64,000 nucleotides of DNA from Bacteroidales bacterium (GTDB lineage: Bacteria > Bacteroidota > Bacteroidia > Bacteroidales > P3), in NCBI GenBank assembly GCA_017616895.1, contig JAFZXE010000010.1:186001-250000 (forward strand), written 5' to 3'. The notes beneath the pieces are model-generated. The model was not told the origin of the DNA. It did no database searches and saw only the letters and a list, made by a program, of their open reading frames with translations. Each line of letters begins with the position of its first letter. Positions within the stretch are counted from its first letter, which is position 1. Positions 1-7,108 of this stretch are shown here, one piece after another. The position numbers and the translations under genes are program-made.

Positions 1-285
1 ACTGGCATATACCGTGATGTCGCATTCGCCAACGGCGACTGTCGTCACCAAGCCGCTCGCGTTCACGTTAGCCACAGCTGGACGGCTGCTCGTCCACACC
101 AACTCTTGCGGCGCATCGCTCGGCAGCACCACAGCCGAAAGCTGATAGGTGGAACCCACTGTCAGCTCAACCGAAGCTGGGCGAATGGTGACGCTGTCAA
201 CATCAACCGTCTCCGGACGGCATCCGAAAAATCCCAGCAGCGCCAACGAAAGCACCACCATCAAAGTTAGTCTTTTTGTTTTCAT
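1..285 (-). CDS. Lipoprotein with bacterial Ig-like (BIG2) domain, C-terminus beyond window
   Basis: The start codon is at 285 on the minus strand and the frame stays open to base 1, so only the first 95 residues are visible. The N-terminus is MKTKRLTLMVVLSLALLGFFGC, a lipoprotein signal with the probable lipidated Cys at residue 22. After it comes a typical BIG2 (Ig-like group 2) pattern: VTIRPASVELTVGSTYQLSA, then W-T-S-S at about 64-67 and a G-LVT turn, as found in surface Ig-like modules of Bacteroidales. It is probably anchored at the cell surface as an adhesin or carbohydrate-associated protein. The function is unknown because the rest is missing. A promoter-like sequence lies about 45 bp upstream, so it is likely transcribed separately from rpmG and DUF4295, which end at a terminator. 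Confidence 0.8.
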   Translation of the reverse strand, partial: MKTKRLTLMVVLSLALLGFFGCRPETVDVDSVTIRPASVELTVGSTYQLSAVVLPSDAPQELVWTSSRPAVANVNASGLVTTVAVGECDITVYAS

Positions 286-327
286 TGTTGATATTTTCAT
301 ACGTTTGTATTTCATTATTACCAAGTG

Positions 328-335
328 CAAAGATA
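328..335 (-). promoter_or_regulatory. Bacteroidota -7 element for the BIG2 lipoprotein gene
   Basis: The minus strand reads TATCTTTG, which matches the Bacteroidota -7 consensus TAnnTTTG, about 42 bp before the ATG at 285. A TTTG on the minus strand at 353-356 lies 17 bp upstream and could be the -33 element, with slightly short spacing. Confidence 0.6.
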
Positions 336-396
336 CGATTTTTTTTTCAAATCAAAAGCACAACATTGCGGTTGTTAAAGAGGTGGATACGTGACG

Positions 397-427
397 AAAA
401 AAAGCTCCGGTTCTTGCGAACCGAAGC
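397..427 (-). terminator. Intrinsic terminator after rpmG-DUF4295
   Basis: On the minus strand a 10-bp stem (418-427 pairing with 404-413, one G-T pair) closes a GCAA tetraloop and is followed by seven T residues (403-397). It sits 38 bp after the DUF4295 stop, so it ends the small ribosomal operon. Confidence 0.9.
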
Positions 428-464
428 CAAAACAAAAGCGTATGAAAAAAATGATGTTTTCGGT

Positions 465-620
465 TTATTTTTTCTTGAGGTATTCCTGGACGTTGTCGGC
501 GGGGACGATTTCCTCGCTGAACATGTAGGCATTGGTCTTGGGAGAGCGGACCATGCGGATAACCTTAGCGAAACTTTTTCCGGTGCTTGTCTTAAGTGTT
601 GCAACAACTTTCTTTGCCAT
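465..620 (-). CDS. DUF4295 small basic protein
   Basis: This gene encodes 51 residues (MAKKVVATLKTSTGKSFAKV then IRMVRSPKTNAYMFSEEIVP and ending EYLKKK). It matches DUF4295, a short Bacteroidota protein family that normally sits directly downstream of rpmG. The family is small and lysine-rich and is thought to be ribosome-associated, but no function is established. It starts 17 bp after the rpmG stop, so the two are co-transcribed, and a strong terminator follows. In many Bacteroidota ftsY comes next; here the next gene is an unrelated lipoprotein. The ATG is preferred because the preceding spacer is short and the MAKK start is typical of the family. Confidence 0.85.
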   Translation of the reverse strand: MAKKVVATLKTSTGKSFAKVIRMVRSPKTNAYMFSEEIVPADNVQEYLKKK

Positions 621-637
621 AGTCGATATCTCCTATA

Positions 638-826
638 CTATTTGATTTCTTTGTGAACGGTTACTTTCTTGAGGTACGGATTGTACTTCTTGAGCTCAAT
701 GCGCTCGGGGGTGTTCTTCTTGTTCTTGGTGGTGACGTAACGTGACATACCGGGAACACCGCTTGCTTTCTGCTCTGTGCACTCGAGTATCACCTGTACT
801 CTTGCATCCTTGTTTTTCTTTGCCAT
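638..826 (-). CDS. rpmG: 50S ribosomal protein L33
   Basis: This 62-residue protein begins [18 protein letters not shown] and contains [20 protein letters not shown], the signature of L33 in the large ribosomal subunit. It has only one cysteine, at residue 16, and no paired CxxC motifs, so it is the zinc-independent (C-minus) form. DUF4295 follows after 17 bp. rpmB (L28), which often precedes rpmG in Bacteroidota, is absent: the upstream 200 bp holds only a promoter. Length and sequence are normal, so the call is firm. Confidence 0.95.
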   Translation of the reverse strand: MAKKNKDARVQVILECTEQKASGVPGMSRYVTTKNKKNTPERIELKKYNPYLKKVTVHKEIK

Positions 827-896
827 AGCTTTCTTTCGTTTTTTATGCGCTTCTCAGCGTTAATATTTTATCTTTTTTTCCTCTAAAATTGGACTG

Positions 897-926
897 CAAA
901 AGTACTACTATTTTTTTAATGCACAA
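897..926 (-). promoter_or_regulatory. Promoter of rpmG operon
   Basis: On the minus strand TTG (926-924), a 19-bp spacer and TACTTTTG (904-897) give the Bacteroidota layout of -33 element, 19 bp, and -7 TAnnTTTG. It lies 70 bp upstream of the rpmG ATG. The rest of 827-1026 shows no gene. Confidence 0.75.
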
Positions 927-1026
927 TAAAATTGTTGAAAAAAATATCCATCACCCCGTCCTCAAGGCTGAAAAACAAAGATTTAAGCTACAGGCTTTGT
1001 GCAACTAAAAATGATTTTTCAAATAA

Positions 1027-1266
1027 TTAATTGAATTTCACGGGCGGAATTCCAAGCTGTTTACAAATAGCTCGCGCTGTCGGCTCCGCTATATCATTAT
1101 GCATCGGAGCTCGATCCTCAAGCACCAACTCGATTGCCTCACGGATATTGGCCATCAATTCATCCTCCGTGCTTCCTTGCGATATAGCCTCTGGCAACTG
1201 CTGACACTGCCCGCAATACAACCCTGTTTCAGGGTCTTTCTCAATTATAACGGTGTATTCTGCCAT
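1027..1266 (-). CDS. HicB-like antitoxin-family protein, without HicA partner
   Basis: This 79-residue protein starts MAEYTVIIEKDPETGLYCGQ and continues with Q-LPEAISQGSTEDELMANI-REAIELVLED. This is the HicB-fold pattern: a partly degraded RNase H-like beta sheet with the sequence cue 'exP-qG-t-eEA--ni-eAI'. In classical systems HicB neutralises the mRNA interferase HicA. No HicA-like gene (about 60 residues with a catalytic His) is visible on either side, since the flanks 827-1026 and 1267-1401 are too short or empty. The start at 1266 is chosen over 1281 because MAEYTV matches the family and AAAAGG precedes it. It could act alone as a regulator or be a remnant. A C-terminal DNA-binding domain is not evident. 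Confidence 0.75.
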   Translation of the reverse strand: MAEYTVIIEKDPETGLYCGQCQQLPEAISQGSTEDELMANIREAIELVLEDRAPMHNDIAEPTARAICKQLGIPPVKFN

Positions 1267-1354
1267 TCCTTTTTCACCCATAACGTCACCCGCTCCTTTT
1301 TATTGTTTTACACATCTTTTCTAATTACAACTTTCTATATTCAATTTCTATTCG

Positions 1355-1362
1355 TACCTTTG
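1355..1362 (+). promoter_or_regulatory. -7 element for the MFS gene
   Basis: TACCTTTG fits TAnnTTTG and lies 40 bp before the MFS ATG at 1402. The -33 position shows only a weak TTT run, so this is a partial promoter match. Confidence 0.55.
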
Positions 1363-1401
1363 CACTCTCTTTTCCGCATTTAATCATCAACAATAATTAC
1401 A

Positions 1402-3021
1402 ATGAACGAGAAAATCAAAACCTTACGAGACAGCGCCGGAATGCGCTGGACGGCGCTGCTGCTTCTGGCTTTGGCCATGTTCTGCGCCTACATTTTCATG
1501 GACATCCTGTCGCCCATCAAAGACCTGATGCAGGAACAGCGCGGCTGGGACAGCGAGGCCTTCGGCACCATGCAGGGAGCTGAGACCTTCCTCAACGTCT
1601 TCGTCTTCTTCCTCATCTTCGCGGGCATCATCCTCGACAAGATGGGTGTACGTTTCACCGCCGTACTCTCCGGCGCCGTGATGCTTTTCGGCGGATTGAT
1701 CAAATTCTACGCCGTGAGCGACTATTTCGTCGGCACCAGCCTTGAGACCTGGTTCACCAACAACCTGAACTACATACCCGGATTCGACGAACTCGGCGTG
1801 AGCCCGTTCTATCGCGGCATGCCCGCCAGCGCCAAACTGGCCGCCATCGGCTTTATGTTCTTCGGATGCGGAGCCGAGATGGCCGGCATCACCGTCAGCC
1901 GCGGTATCGTGAAGTGGTTCAAAGGCCGCGAGACCGCCCTCGCTATGGGTTCCGAGATGGCACTCGCCCGCCTGGGTGTCGCTACCTGCATGATCTTCTC
2001 ACCCTTCTTCGCCAAACTCGACGGCGAGGTGCACGTTGACAACTCCGTGAAGTTCGGCGTGGTGCTGCTCTGCATCGCCCTCATGATGTTCGTCACCTAT
2101 TTCTTCATGGACAAGAAACTCGACAGCCAAACCGGCGAAGCCGAAGAGAAAGACGACCCCTTCAAGATTTCCGATATCGGCAAGATCCTCTCGAGCCTCG
2201 GATTCTGGCTGGTCGCCCTGCTCTGCGTGCTCTACTACTCCGCAATCTTCCCGTTCCAGAAATATGCCGTCAACATGCTGCAATGCAACCTGACGCTCAC
2301 CCCCGCCGACGCCAATACCTTCTGGGGCAGCAACTCGGTGACCATCGTACAGTATGTCGTCATGCTTATGGTGGCCGTCTGCTCCTTCGCCAGCAACTTC
2401 TCCAAGAAGAAAGCCGTGAAGTTCGGTCTTATGGCCCTCGCCGTCATCGCCCTCGTGGTTTACTGCTACATGGGTTACATGCGCGGCACCGCCGAGACCA
2501 TCTTCGCCGTCTTCCCGCTGCTGGCCGTCGCCATCACCCCCATACTTGGCAACTATGTTGACCACAAAGGCAAGGCCGCCTCGATGCTTATGATCGGCTC
2601 CATCCTGCTGGTTGTCTGCCACCTGACGTTCGCCTTCATCCTGCCGCTGTGCAAGGGTAGCGCCGTCGGAGGAACCGTCGTCGCCTATGTGACCATCCTC
2701 GTGCTCGGCGCAAGCTTCTCGCTGGTGCCCGCCGCCCTGTGGCCCTCGGTGCCCAAGCTCGTTGACGAGAAGATTATCGGTTCGGCCTACGCCCTGATTT
2801 TCTGGATACAGAACATAGGCCTCTGGCTCTTCCCGCTGCTTATCGGCAAGGTGCTCACCTCCACCAACCCCGAAGGCACCGCCGCCCACGAGCTCGACTA
2901 CACCTGGGCTCTGGTGATGCTCGCCTGTCTCGGAGTCGCCGCCCTTCTCATCGGCATCTATCTGAAAGCCGTTGACAAGAAGAAAGGCCTCGGCCTCGAA
3001 GAGCCCAACATCAAAGACTGA
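1402..3021 (+). CDS. MFS transporter
   Basis: This 539-residue protein is strongly hydrophobic with about 12 membrane segments, the first beginning near residue 16 (WTALLLLALAMFCAYIFMDI). The first inter-helix loop has the MFS-like stretch AGIILDKMGVRF at about 72-84 (motif A type, D-K-G-R), and GRETALAMGSEMALARLG follows helix 5. A long charged loop (DKKLDSQTGEAEEKDDPFK) near residues 236-255 separates the two six-helix halves. It belongs to the Major Facilitator Superfamily and sits in the inner membrane. The substrate cannot be told from the sequence. It stands alone, with its own -7 element upstream and a strong terminator 28 bp after the stop. Confidence 0.9.
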   Translation: MNEKIKTLRDSAGMRWTALLLLALAMFCAYIFMDILSPIKDLMQEQRGWDSEAFGTMQGAETFLNVFVFFLIFAGIILDKMGVRFTAVLSGAVMLFGGLIKFYAVSDYFVGTSLETWFTNNLNYIPGFDELGVSPFYRGMPASAKLAAIGFMFFGCGAEMAGITVSRGIVKWFKGRETALAMGSEMALARLGVATCMIFSPFFAKLDGEVHVDNSVKFGVVLLCIALMMFVTYFFMDKKLDSQTGEAEEKDDPFKISDIGKILSSLGFWLVALLCVLYYSAIFPFQKYAVNMLQCNLTLTPADANTFWGSNSVTIVQYVVMLMVAVCSFASNFSKKKAVKFGLMALAVIALVVYCYMGYMRGTAETIFAVFPLLAVAITPILGNYVDHKGKAASMLMIGSILLVVCHLTFAFILPLCKGSAVGGTVVAYVTILVLGASFSLVPAALWPSVPKLVDEKIIGSAYALIFWIQNIGLWLFPLLIGKVLTSTNPEGTAAHELDYTWALVMLACLGVAALLIGIYLKAVDKKKGLGLEEPNIKD

Positions 3022-3048
3022 TAGGTTCAACCCGAATCAATAACAAGA

Positions 3049-3078
3049 AAGCCTCTCCCACCAAGGAGAGGCTTTTTT
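3049..3078 (+). terminator. Intrinsic terminator of the MFS gene
   Basis: A perfect 10-bp stem (AAGCCTCTCC pairing with GGAGAGGCTT) has a 6-base loop and runs into a T tract. It is 27 bp after the MFS stop. Confidence 0.92.
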
Positions 3079-3080
3079 AG

Positions 3081-3100
3081 TGTGACAGGTGCCTGTCCCT
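3081..3100. repeat. 20-bp direct repeat, copy 1 (REP-like palindrome)
   Basis: TGTGACAGGTGCCTGTCCCT contains the near-perfect palindrome GACAGG-TG-CCTGTC. An identical copy in the same orientation is at 3614-3633, and the base context TATAAT/CGTAAT after it is also similar. It lies directly after the MFS terminator. Short palindromes of this kind resemble REP-type elements; no associated transposase gene is present. Confidence 0.85.
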
Positions 3101-3382
3101 TATAATACACAACATTTTTTATCAAGCATCTCCAGTTTCGCTTATCCCTTCACTCTTGGCGTGAGATAGGTTCTATTGTCCAATCCTCTCCCATTCTCCA
3201 TTCTTGCGGCCACCTTTTCGCCTAAGGACACCCAACGTCTGGAGTGTTTCAATGTCACGTTTGATAGTTCTTGTCGCAACCCCTGTCTTTAGTGACATTT
3301 CCGGTATTGTCACATAAGAATCCTTGTCAATCATTTCCAATATAAGCTGCTGCCTTTCAGATAGTTCTTTGGTGACATCTTT

Positions 3383-3428
3383 GGTGCCACTTTGAGTGCC
3401 ACTTGGGGTGCCACTTGGAGTGCCATTC
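3383..3428 (-). repeat. 12-bp tandem repeat encoding a GTPSGTPSGTQSG linker
   Basis: The plus strand shows GGTGCCACTTTG, AGTGCCACTTGG and GGTGCCACTTGG in register, plus a partial fourth unit, between the ATPase-like part and the winged-helix part of the RecG/AlbA remnant. Thr-Gly-Ser linkers of this kind are common in that family. Confidence 0.8.
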
Positions 3429-3613
3429 AGCACCACCGTCTTCTCGCATCCCTCATGGATGGGAATGAATACATTGATGAAATTACGCTCGTCGTTTGTT
3501 TCGATTGTAGCTCGCGGCGATCCGTTCTCCTGCATCTCCTCTTGTATTGTTGGTATGCCCGTCGAGCGACCTTCCGTCAAGTCAAGCTCTTTCAGGAAGT
3601 CCCCCAAACGGCA

Positions 3614-3633
3614 TGTGACAGGTGCCTGTCCCT
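3614..3633. repeat. 20-bp direct repeat, copy 2 (REP-like palindrome)
   Basis: This is identical to 3081-3100 over 20 bp and in the same orientation. It lies exactly at the broken 5' side of the RecG/AlbA remnant, so the two copies bracket the fragment (3081-3633). Confidence 0.85.
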
Positions 3634-3646
3634 CGTAATATCGCAA

Positions 3647-4003
3647 TGATAGCGTCGAGGCTGTAGAACTTCATAAGCGTACCACCTTTTGAGGCAAAAT
3701 ACCATTATTTATTATATACACCACCATTCAAAGGCGGGTTTTGCGCCACCTTTGGTATGGTGATGACCAACACAGGGTCACATTCCGAGATATTTTAAGT
3801 TTCCGTCTTCGTCCACCCCTTGAACCTTTAACCCTTGATCCTTTCAAACCCTTCACCTCATCCTATCTCCCTTTCCCTCGTAACATTCAAAGTTTGATTT
3901 GAAATTCAACCTTCAAAATTCGAAATTATTAGAGCCCTCCCAAGCCGAAGATGCCACACATCAACGGCCTTGTTTGGTCCCTCGCAAAGGAAAGTGATTT
4001 TCT
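3647..4003. other. Gene-free spacer with imperfect inverted repeat
   Basis: I see no gene in this stretch. At 3722-3762 there is an imperfect inverted repeat (CACCAT-CAAAGG ... CCTTTG-ATGGTG). At about 3826-3860 there is an AACCTTTAACCC-type degenerate tract like the one at 55.8 kb, and at about 3890-3930 an AAATTCA/AAATTCG-like tract. It separates two gene remnants and looks like deletion or insertion debris. Confidence 0.6.
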
Positions 4004-5446
4004 TTACATCAAGGAATCAATAACATTCTTTATTTCACCAGGAACCTCGCTTGGGGAAAAAAATGGAACGACCTGCCTAGCACTAATTCCAACACCATAT
4101 TCTTTACGCGTCCACACAGACAATGCCTTGAAAAAATGCTTTCCGGAAACAATATTTAAAGGCTCATCTATACGACTATTTACTTCATCTATGTCTGTTG
4201 AGGATTTTCTTATGTTTTTTTCTATTTTTTTGTAATCAGCAGAAAGAATATCCTTGATCTTTTTTATGATAGCATTTATTTCAACTTTTTCCTTCCTTCC
4301 AACGGACTCAAGATATCTACAAATAACGTTTATGTTTATAGCGTAATTGTCAATTTCATTTTTCTCCCAAACATGAAGTTTTATTCCTCGTGAGTGGGCA
4401 TCATTATTACGTTCCTGGATTTCCTCTATTGTATGAAATCCTGAATTGGCAATACAACACAATTCCACATGAATTTTATTGAGATTAAATACTTCCGAAA
4501 TAGAAATACTTTTATTCCAATCATCCCATCCATTCACATATGCTTTCGGATACGTAATAATTGGATGTAAGTCATGAGGATATAAGACTGATTGAAATGC
4601 CGAAAGAATTGCCCTATCAGACTCTCCCCCGTCCCATATAATAAATCGATTGGATATAAAGAGACGTGCAAGGTCAATGTTGAGCGGGCTACCGAGCTCC
4701 TCTGAAAGTGCCAAGAGTGCCGCCTCATCCCCTATTGGTTTTATCTGACGCTTATTCGAATCGATTGGAATAATACAATCAGAAGGAACCTCTTCAATTA
4801 TTTCTAAGGAATGCGTAGCAATGATTAGCTGAGAAAACATCGGGGTTATTAAGCGAACCAGTCGTCTCTGTAAATCAGCATGCATATAGACATCCGGCTC
4901 GTCAAGGACGACAATTGCATTATTTGGACATTGTGAAATAAACCACATTGTCTGTATCCACATTTGCAACCCATGTCCCATCCATCCTAACTCAGCCACG
5001 AAGGAGCGAACTCGGACAAAAAAATGTAGATATTGGCCTTCATTCGAAAAATCTGACTCTACAGGCTTAACCTGCAATTCTTCCCATGTGGACTCCACAA
5101 GTTCTTTGAAAGCAGGAAATGCCTCGTTGTAATAAAATAACTGATTTCTGAAATTTCGTGATGCTAGGCGTGTTGAACGATTTCCGTCGACAGTTGACTT
5201 CTTTATAACTTTTTCTGTATCTAAAACTGCTGATATTTGCGGCAAAACCTCAATTACTGGAATATCAACTTCCTTTGCTTCTTTGCTGTTACGGATGGGG
5301 TACCCACTCTCATCGTACAATATAGCAAAGATGGACAAGCCCTCACCGACATATGCTTTTATGGATGTGCCATTAGAAAATACCGCCTCTATGACCGCCG
5401 GAGGTTCTCCGTACATATTGAAAATACCGCGATCAGAAATATTCAT
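4004..5446 (-). pseudogene. OLD-like AAA ATPase lacking the Walker A region (5'-truncated)
   Basis: The 480-residue frame has a Walker B stretch IVVLDEPDVYMHADLQRRL at about 178-197 and the following IIATHSLEI, as in ABC-type ATPases of the OLD / AAA_21 class. Next comes a possible degraded TOPRIM start (FIIWDGGESDRAILSAF, about 268-284). OLD proteins are DNA-associated ATPase-nucleases, often in phage defence. A P-loop (GxxxxGKS/T) is absent: the frame opens at MNISDRGIFNMYGEPPAVIE, which in this class lies after the P-loop, and an in-frame TAG lies 9 bp upstream. No frame in the 200 bp upstream supplies a P-loop. The gene is visibly AT-richer than its neighbours, suggesting transfer. I infer a 5'-truncated gene; a short functional variant is less likely. 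Confidence 0.7.
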
Positions 5447-5588
5447 ATCTTCGTTCTAAAATTTCAACGTTTTTCTTCCATCCGGATGCTTTTTACCCAA
5501 AATCGTACTTCCCCAACCGTAAAATGACACCCCCAAACCTCCAAACTCTTTTCGTTTTCGTTATCGTTTTCGTTGGCGAAGGCCACCT

Positions 5589-5618
5589 CAACTCCCTACC
5601 AACTCCCTACCAACTCCC
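5589..5618 (-). repeat. 11-bp tandem array, TTGGTAGGGAG family
   Basis: CAACTCCCTAC occurs twice in register followed by CAACTCCC on the plus strand. Read on the minus strand the unit is TTGGTAGGGAG or its rotation, the same word family as the arrays at 21161-21281 and 44085-44139. Confidence 0.85.
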
Positions 5619-5718
5619 ACCCGAATTCCAACTTTCAAGGTTCACAATTCACAACCCCTTTTCCTCTCGCGCGCGAATATTTTATGGTGTAGTTTTTTTC
5701 CATATCGAATTGTTTTTG

Positions 5719-5726
5719 TATCTTTG
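5719..5726 (+). promoter_or_regulatory. -7 element of the redox operon
   Basis: TATCTTTG is a full match to TAnnTTTG and lies 46 bp before the ATG at 5773. The -33 region is a T run (5693-5699) at about the right distance. Confidence 0.7.
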
Positions 5727-5772
5727 CATCTTTATTGGAGTACATAAACCATACGTAATAAATAAGCACACA

Positions 5773-7017
5773 ATGGAAAACACGATTTTCACACCCTACA
5801 AAATTGGGCCTATCGAACTCCGCAACCGCAGCATCCGCTCGGCCGCTTTCGAAAACATGTGCAAGGGCAACCGTCCGACACAGATGCTGTTTGACTACCA
5901 CGTGGCTGTGGCTCGCGGCGGCATTGGAATGACCACGGTGGCCTACGCGGCTGTATGCCAGAGCGGTCTTTCGTTCGACGGACAGCTGTGGATGCGCAAA
6001 GAGATTGTGCCGGAACTGAAGAAACTGACCGACGCCATACACGCCGAGGGCGCCAAAGCTTCGATTCAGCTGGGCCACTGCGGCAACATGACTCACCGCG
6101 CCACCTGCGGCCAGACGCCTATCGGAGCAAGCACGGGATTCAACATGTACTCGCCCACCTTCGTGCGCGGCATGAAAGAGAACGAGATTATGCAGCTGGT
6201 CGAGGACTTCGGCAACGCGGTGCAGCTCGCAAAAGAGTCGGGCTTCGACTGCGTGGAGATTCACGCCGGTCACGGCTACCTTATCAGCCAGTTCCTCTCG
6301 CCCTACACCAACCACCGCCACGACCAATGGGGCGGCTCGCTGGAGAACCGCATGCGCCTCATGCAGCTGGTGATAAAGAAGGTGAAAGAGGTGGCCAATA
6401 ACGAGATCGCCGTCGTGGTGAAGACGAACATGTACGACGGCTTCCGCAGCGGTATGCAGGTTGACGAGTGCATCAAGGTGGCTCAGGAGCTGGAGCGTCT
6501 GGGCGTCGATGCGTTGGTGCTGACGGCGGGATTCGTAAGCAAAGCCCCGATGGTAGTGATGCACGGCGCGATGCCGCTGAAGGCTATGACGCACTATATG
6601 GACATGAAGAAGTTCTGGTGGCTGAAAGCAGGCGTTTCGATGGCCGGACGTATGATGGTGCCGACGGTGCCTTACAAAGACCTCTACTTCCTCGAGACGG
6701 CCAAGAAATTCCGCGCAGCGGTGAAGATGCCTCTCATATATGTGGGCGGAGTGACGTCGGAAGCCGGCATGCAGAAAGTGCTCGACGAGGGCTTCGTAGC
6801 CTTCCAGATGGCCCGCACGCTGGTGCGCGACACCGACTTCATGAACAAGATAAAGAGCGGCGAGCAGAAATGCAGCGAGTGCGGCCACTCGAACTACTGC
6901 ATCGGCCGCATGTACACGCTGGAGATGAAATGCCACACCTGCGTGAAAGACCTGCCCAAGAAGCTGGAGAAAGAGGTGGTGAAACTGGAAGCCGAAGTGA
7001 AGAAGAGTAATAAATGA
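5773..7017 (+). CDS. Old yellow enzyme family NADH:flavin oxidoreductase
   Basis: This 414-residue protein ([20 protein letters not shown]) is a TIM-barrel FMN enzyme of the OYE / 2,4-dienoyl-CoA reductase-like group. Visible hallmarks are [14 protein letters not shown], then [50 protein letters not shown], and [20 protein letters not shown] with [10 protein letters not shown] near the phosphate site. A Cys-rich end ([17 protein letters not shown] ... KCHTC) recalls the Fe-S Cys set of clostridial BaiCD-type enzymes, but the second domain of large enoate reductases is missing. Family members reduce activated C=C bonds, including delta-4 bonds of 3-oxo steroids. It is first in a four-gene run with two SDRs and a 5-alpha-reductase homologue, so a delta-4-3-ketosteroid or 5-beta-reductase role is plausible but inferred. 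Confidence 0.85.
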   Translation: [414 protein letters not shown]

Positions 7018-7026
7018 TTGACTAAT

Positions 7027-7092
7027 GACCGGTGACCAGTGACCAGATACAAGTAAGTAAAACCACTCATTCAGATCACAGATCACAGGTCA
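7027..7092. repeat. Two 7-bp tandem tracts (GACCAGT and CAGATCA families)
   Basis: GACCGGT-GACCAGT-GACCAGA (7027-7047) and CAGATCA-CAGATCA-CAGGTCA (7072-7092) fill most of the 91-bp gap between two operon genes. The GACCAGT word recurs inside the ClC gene at 48245-48265. Confidence 0.85.
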
Positions 7093-7108
7093 CACAAAAA
7101 CACAACTA

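Larger units (their letters stand above)
3173..3646 (-). pseudogene. C-terminal remnant of a RecG/AlbA_2-type ATP-binding protein
   Basis: The 157-residue frame carries RLGDFLKELDLTEGRSTGIP (about 13-32) and the following GSPRATIETNDE, which are typical of the C-terminal HATPase_c_4 part of 'AlbA_2 / RecG-like' DNA-binding ATPases. A winged-helix region follows (RQQLILEMIDKD ... KTGVATRTIKRDIETLQTLG). The family is normally about 400-550 residues and begins with an AlbA_2 domain, which is missing here. The first 12 residues of the frame are encoded by the 20-bp repeat copy 2 and its flank, so the 5' part has been replaced. A GTPSG-type linker comes from a 12-bp tandem repeat (3383-3428). I infer a truncated, probably non-functional remnant. 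Confidence 0.75.
5447..5772. other. Spacer before the redox operon, with promoter and repeat tract
   Basis: This holds an 11-bp tandem array (5589-5618), a short CAAGGTTCACAATTCAC tract near 5636-5652 and a Bacteroidota promoter at 5719-5726. An open frame runs through it into the downstream gene, but its low-complexity N-terminus and the promoter position argue that translation begins at 5773. Confidence 0.7.

Noticed and set aside
1999-3030. Antisense 343-residue open frame opposite the MFS gene
   Set aside because: Its composition (Gly/Asp/Glu/His-rich) is that of a mirrored membrane protein gene, with no domain pattern.
3722-3762. Insertion-sequence end or attachment site
   Set aside because: The inverted repeat is imperfect, no transposase or integrase is present and no target duplication is visible.
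5524-5772. N-terminal extension of the old yellow enzyme gene
   Set aside because: The frame is open but crosses the 11-bp array and the promoter at 5719-5726; the family starts at [12 protein letters not shown].
5635-7086. Antisense 483-residue open frame opposite the old yellow enzyme gene
   Set aside because: His/Val/Ala-rich shadow sequence; the plus-strand gene has clear family motifs and a promoter.
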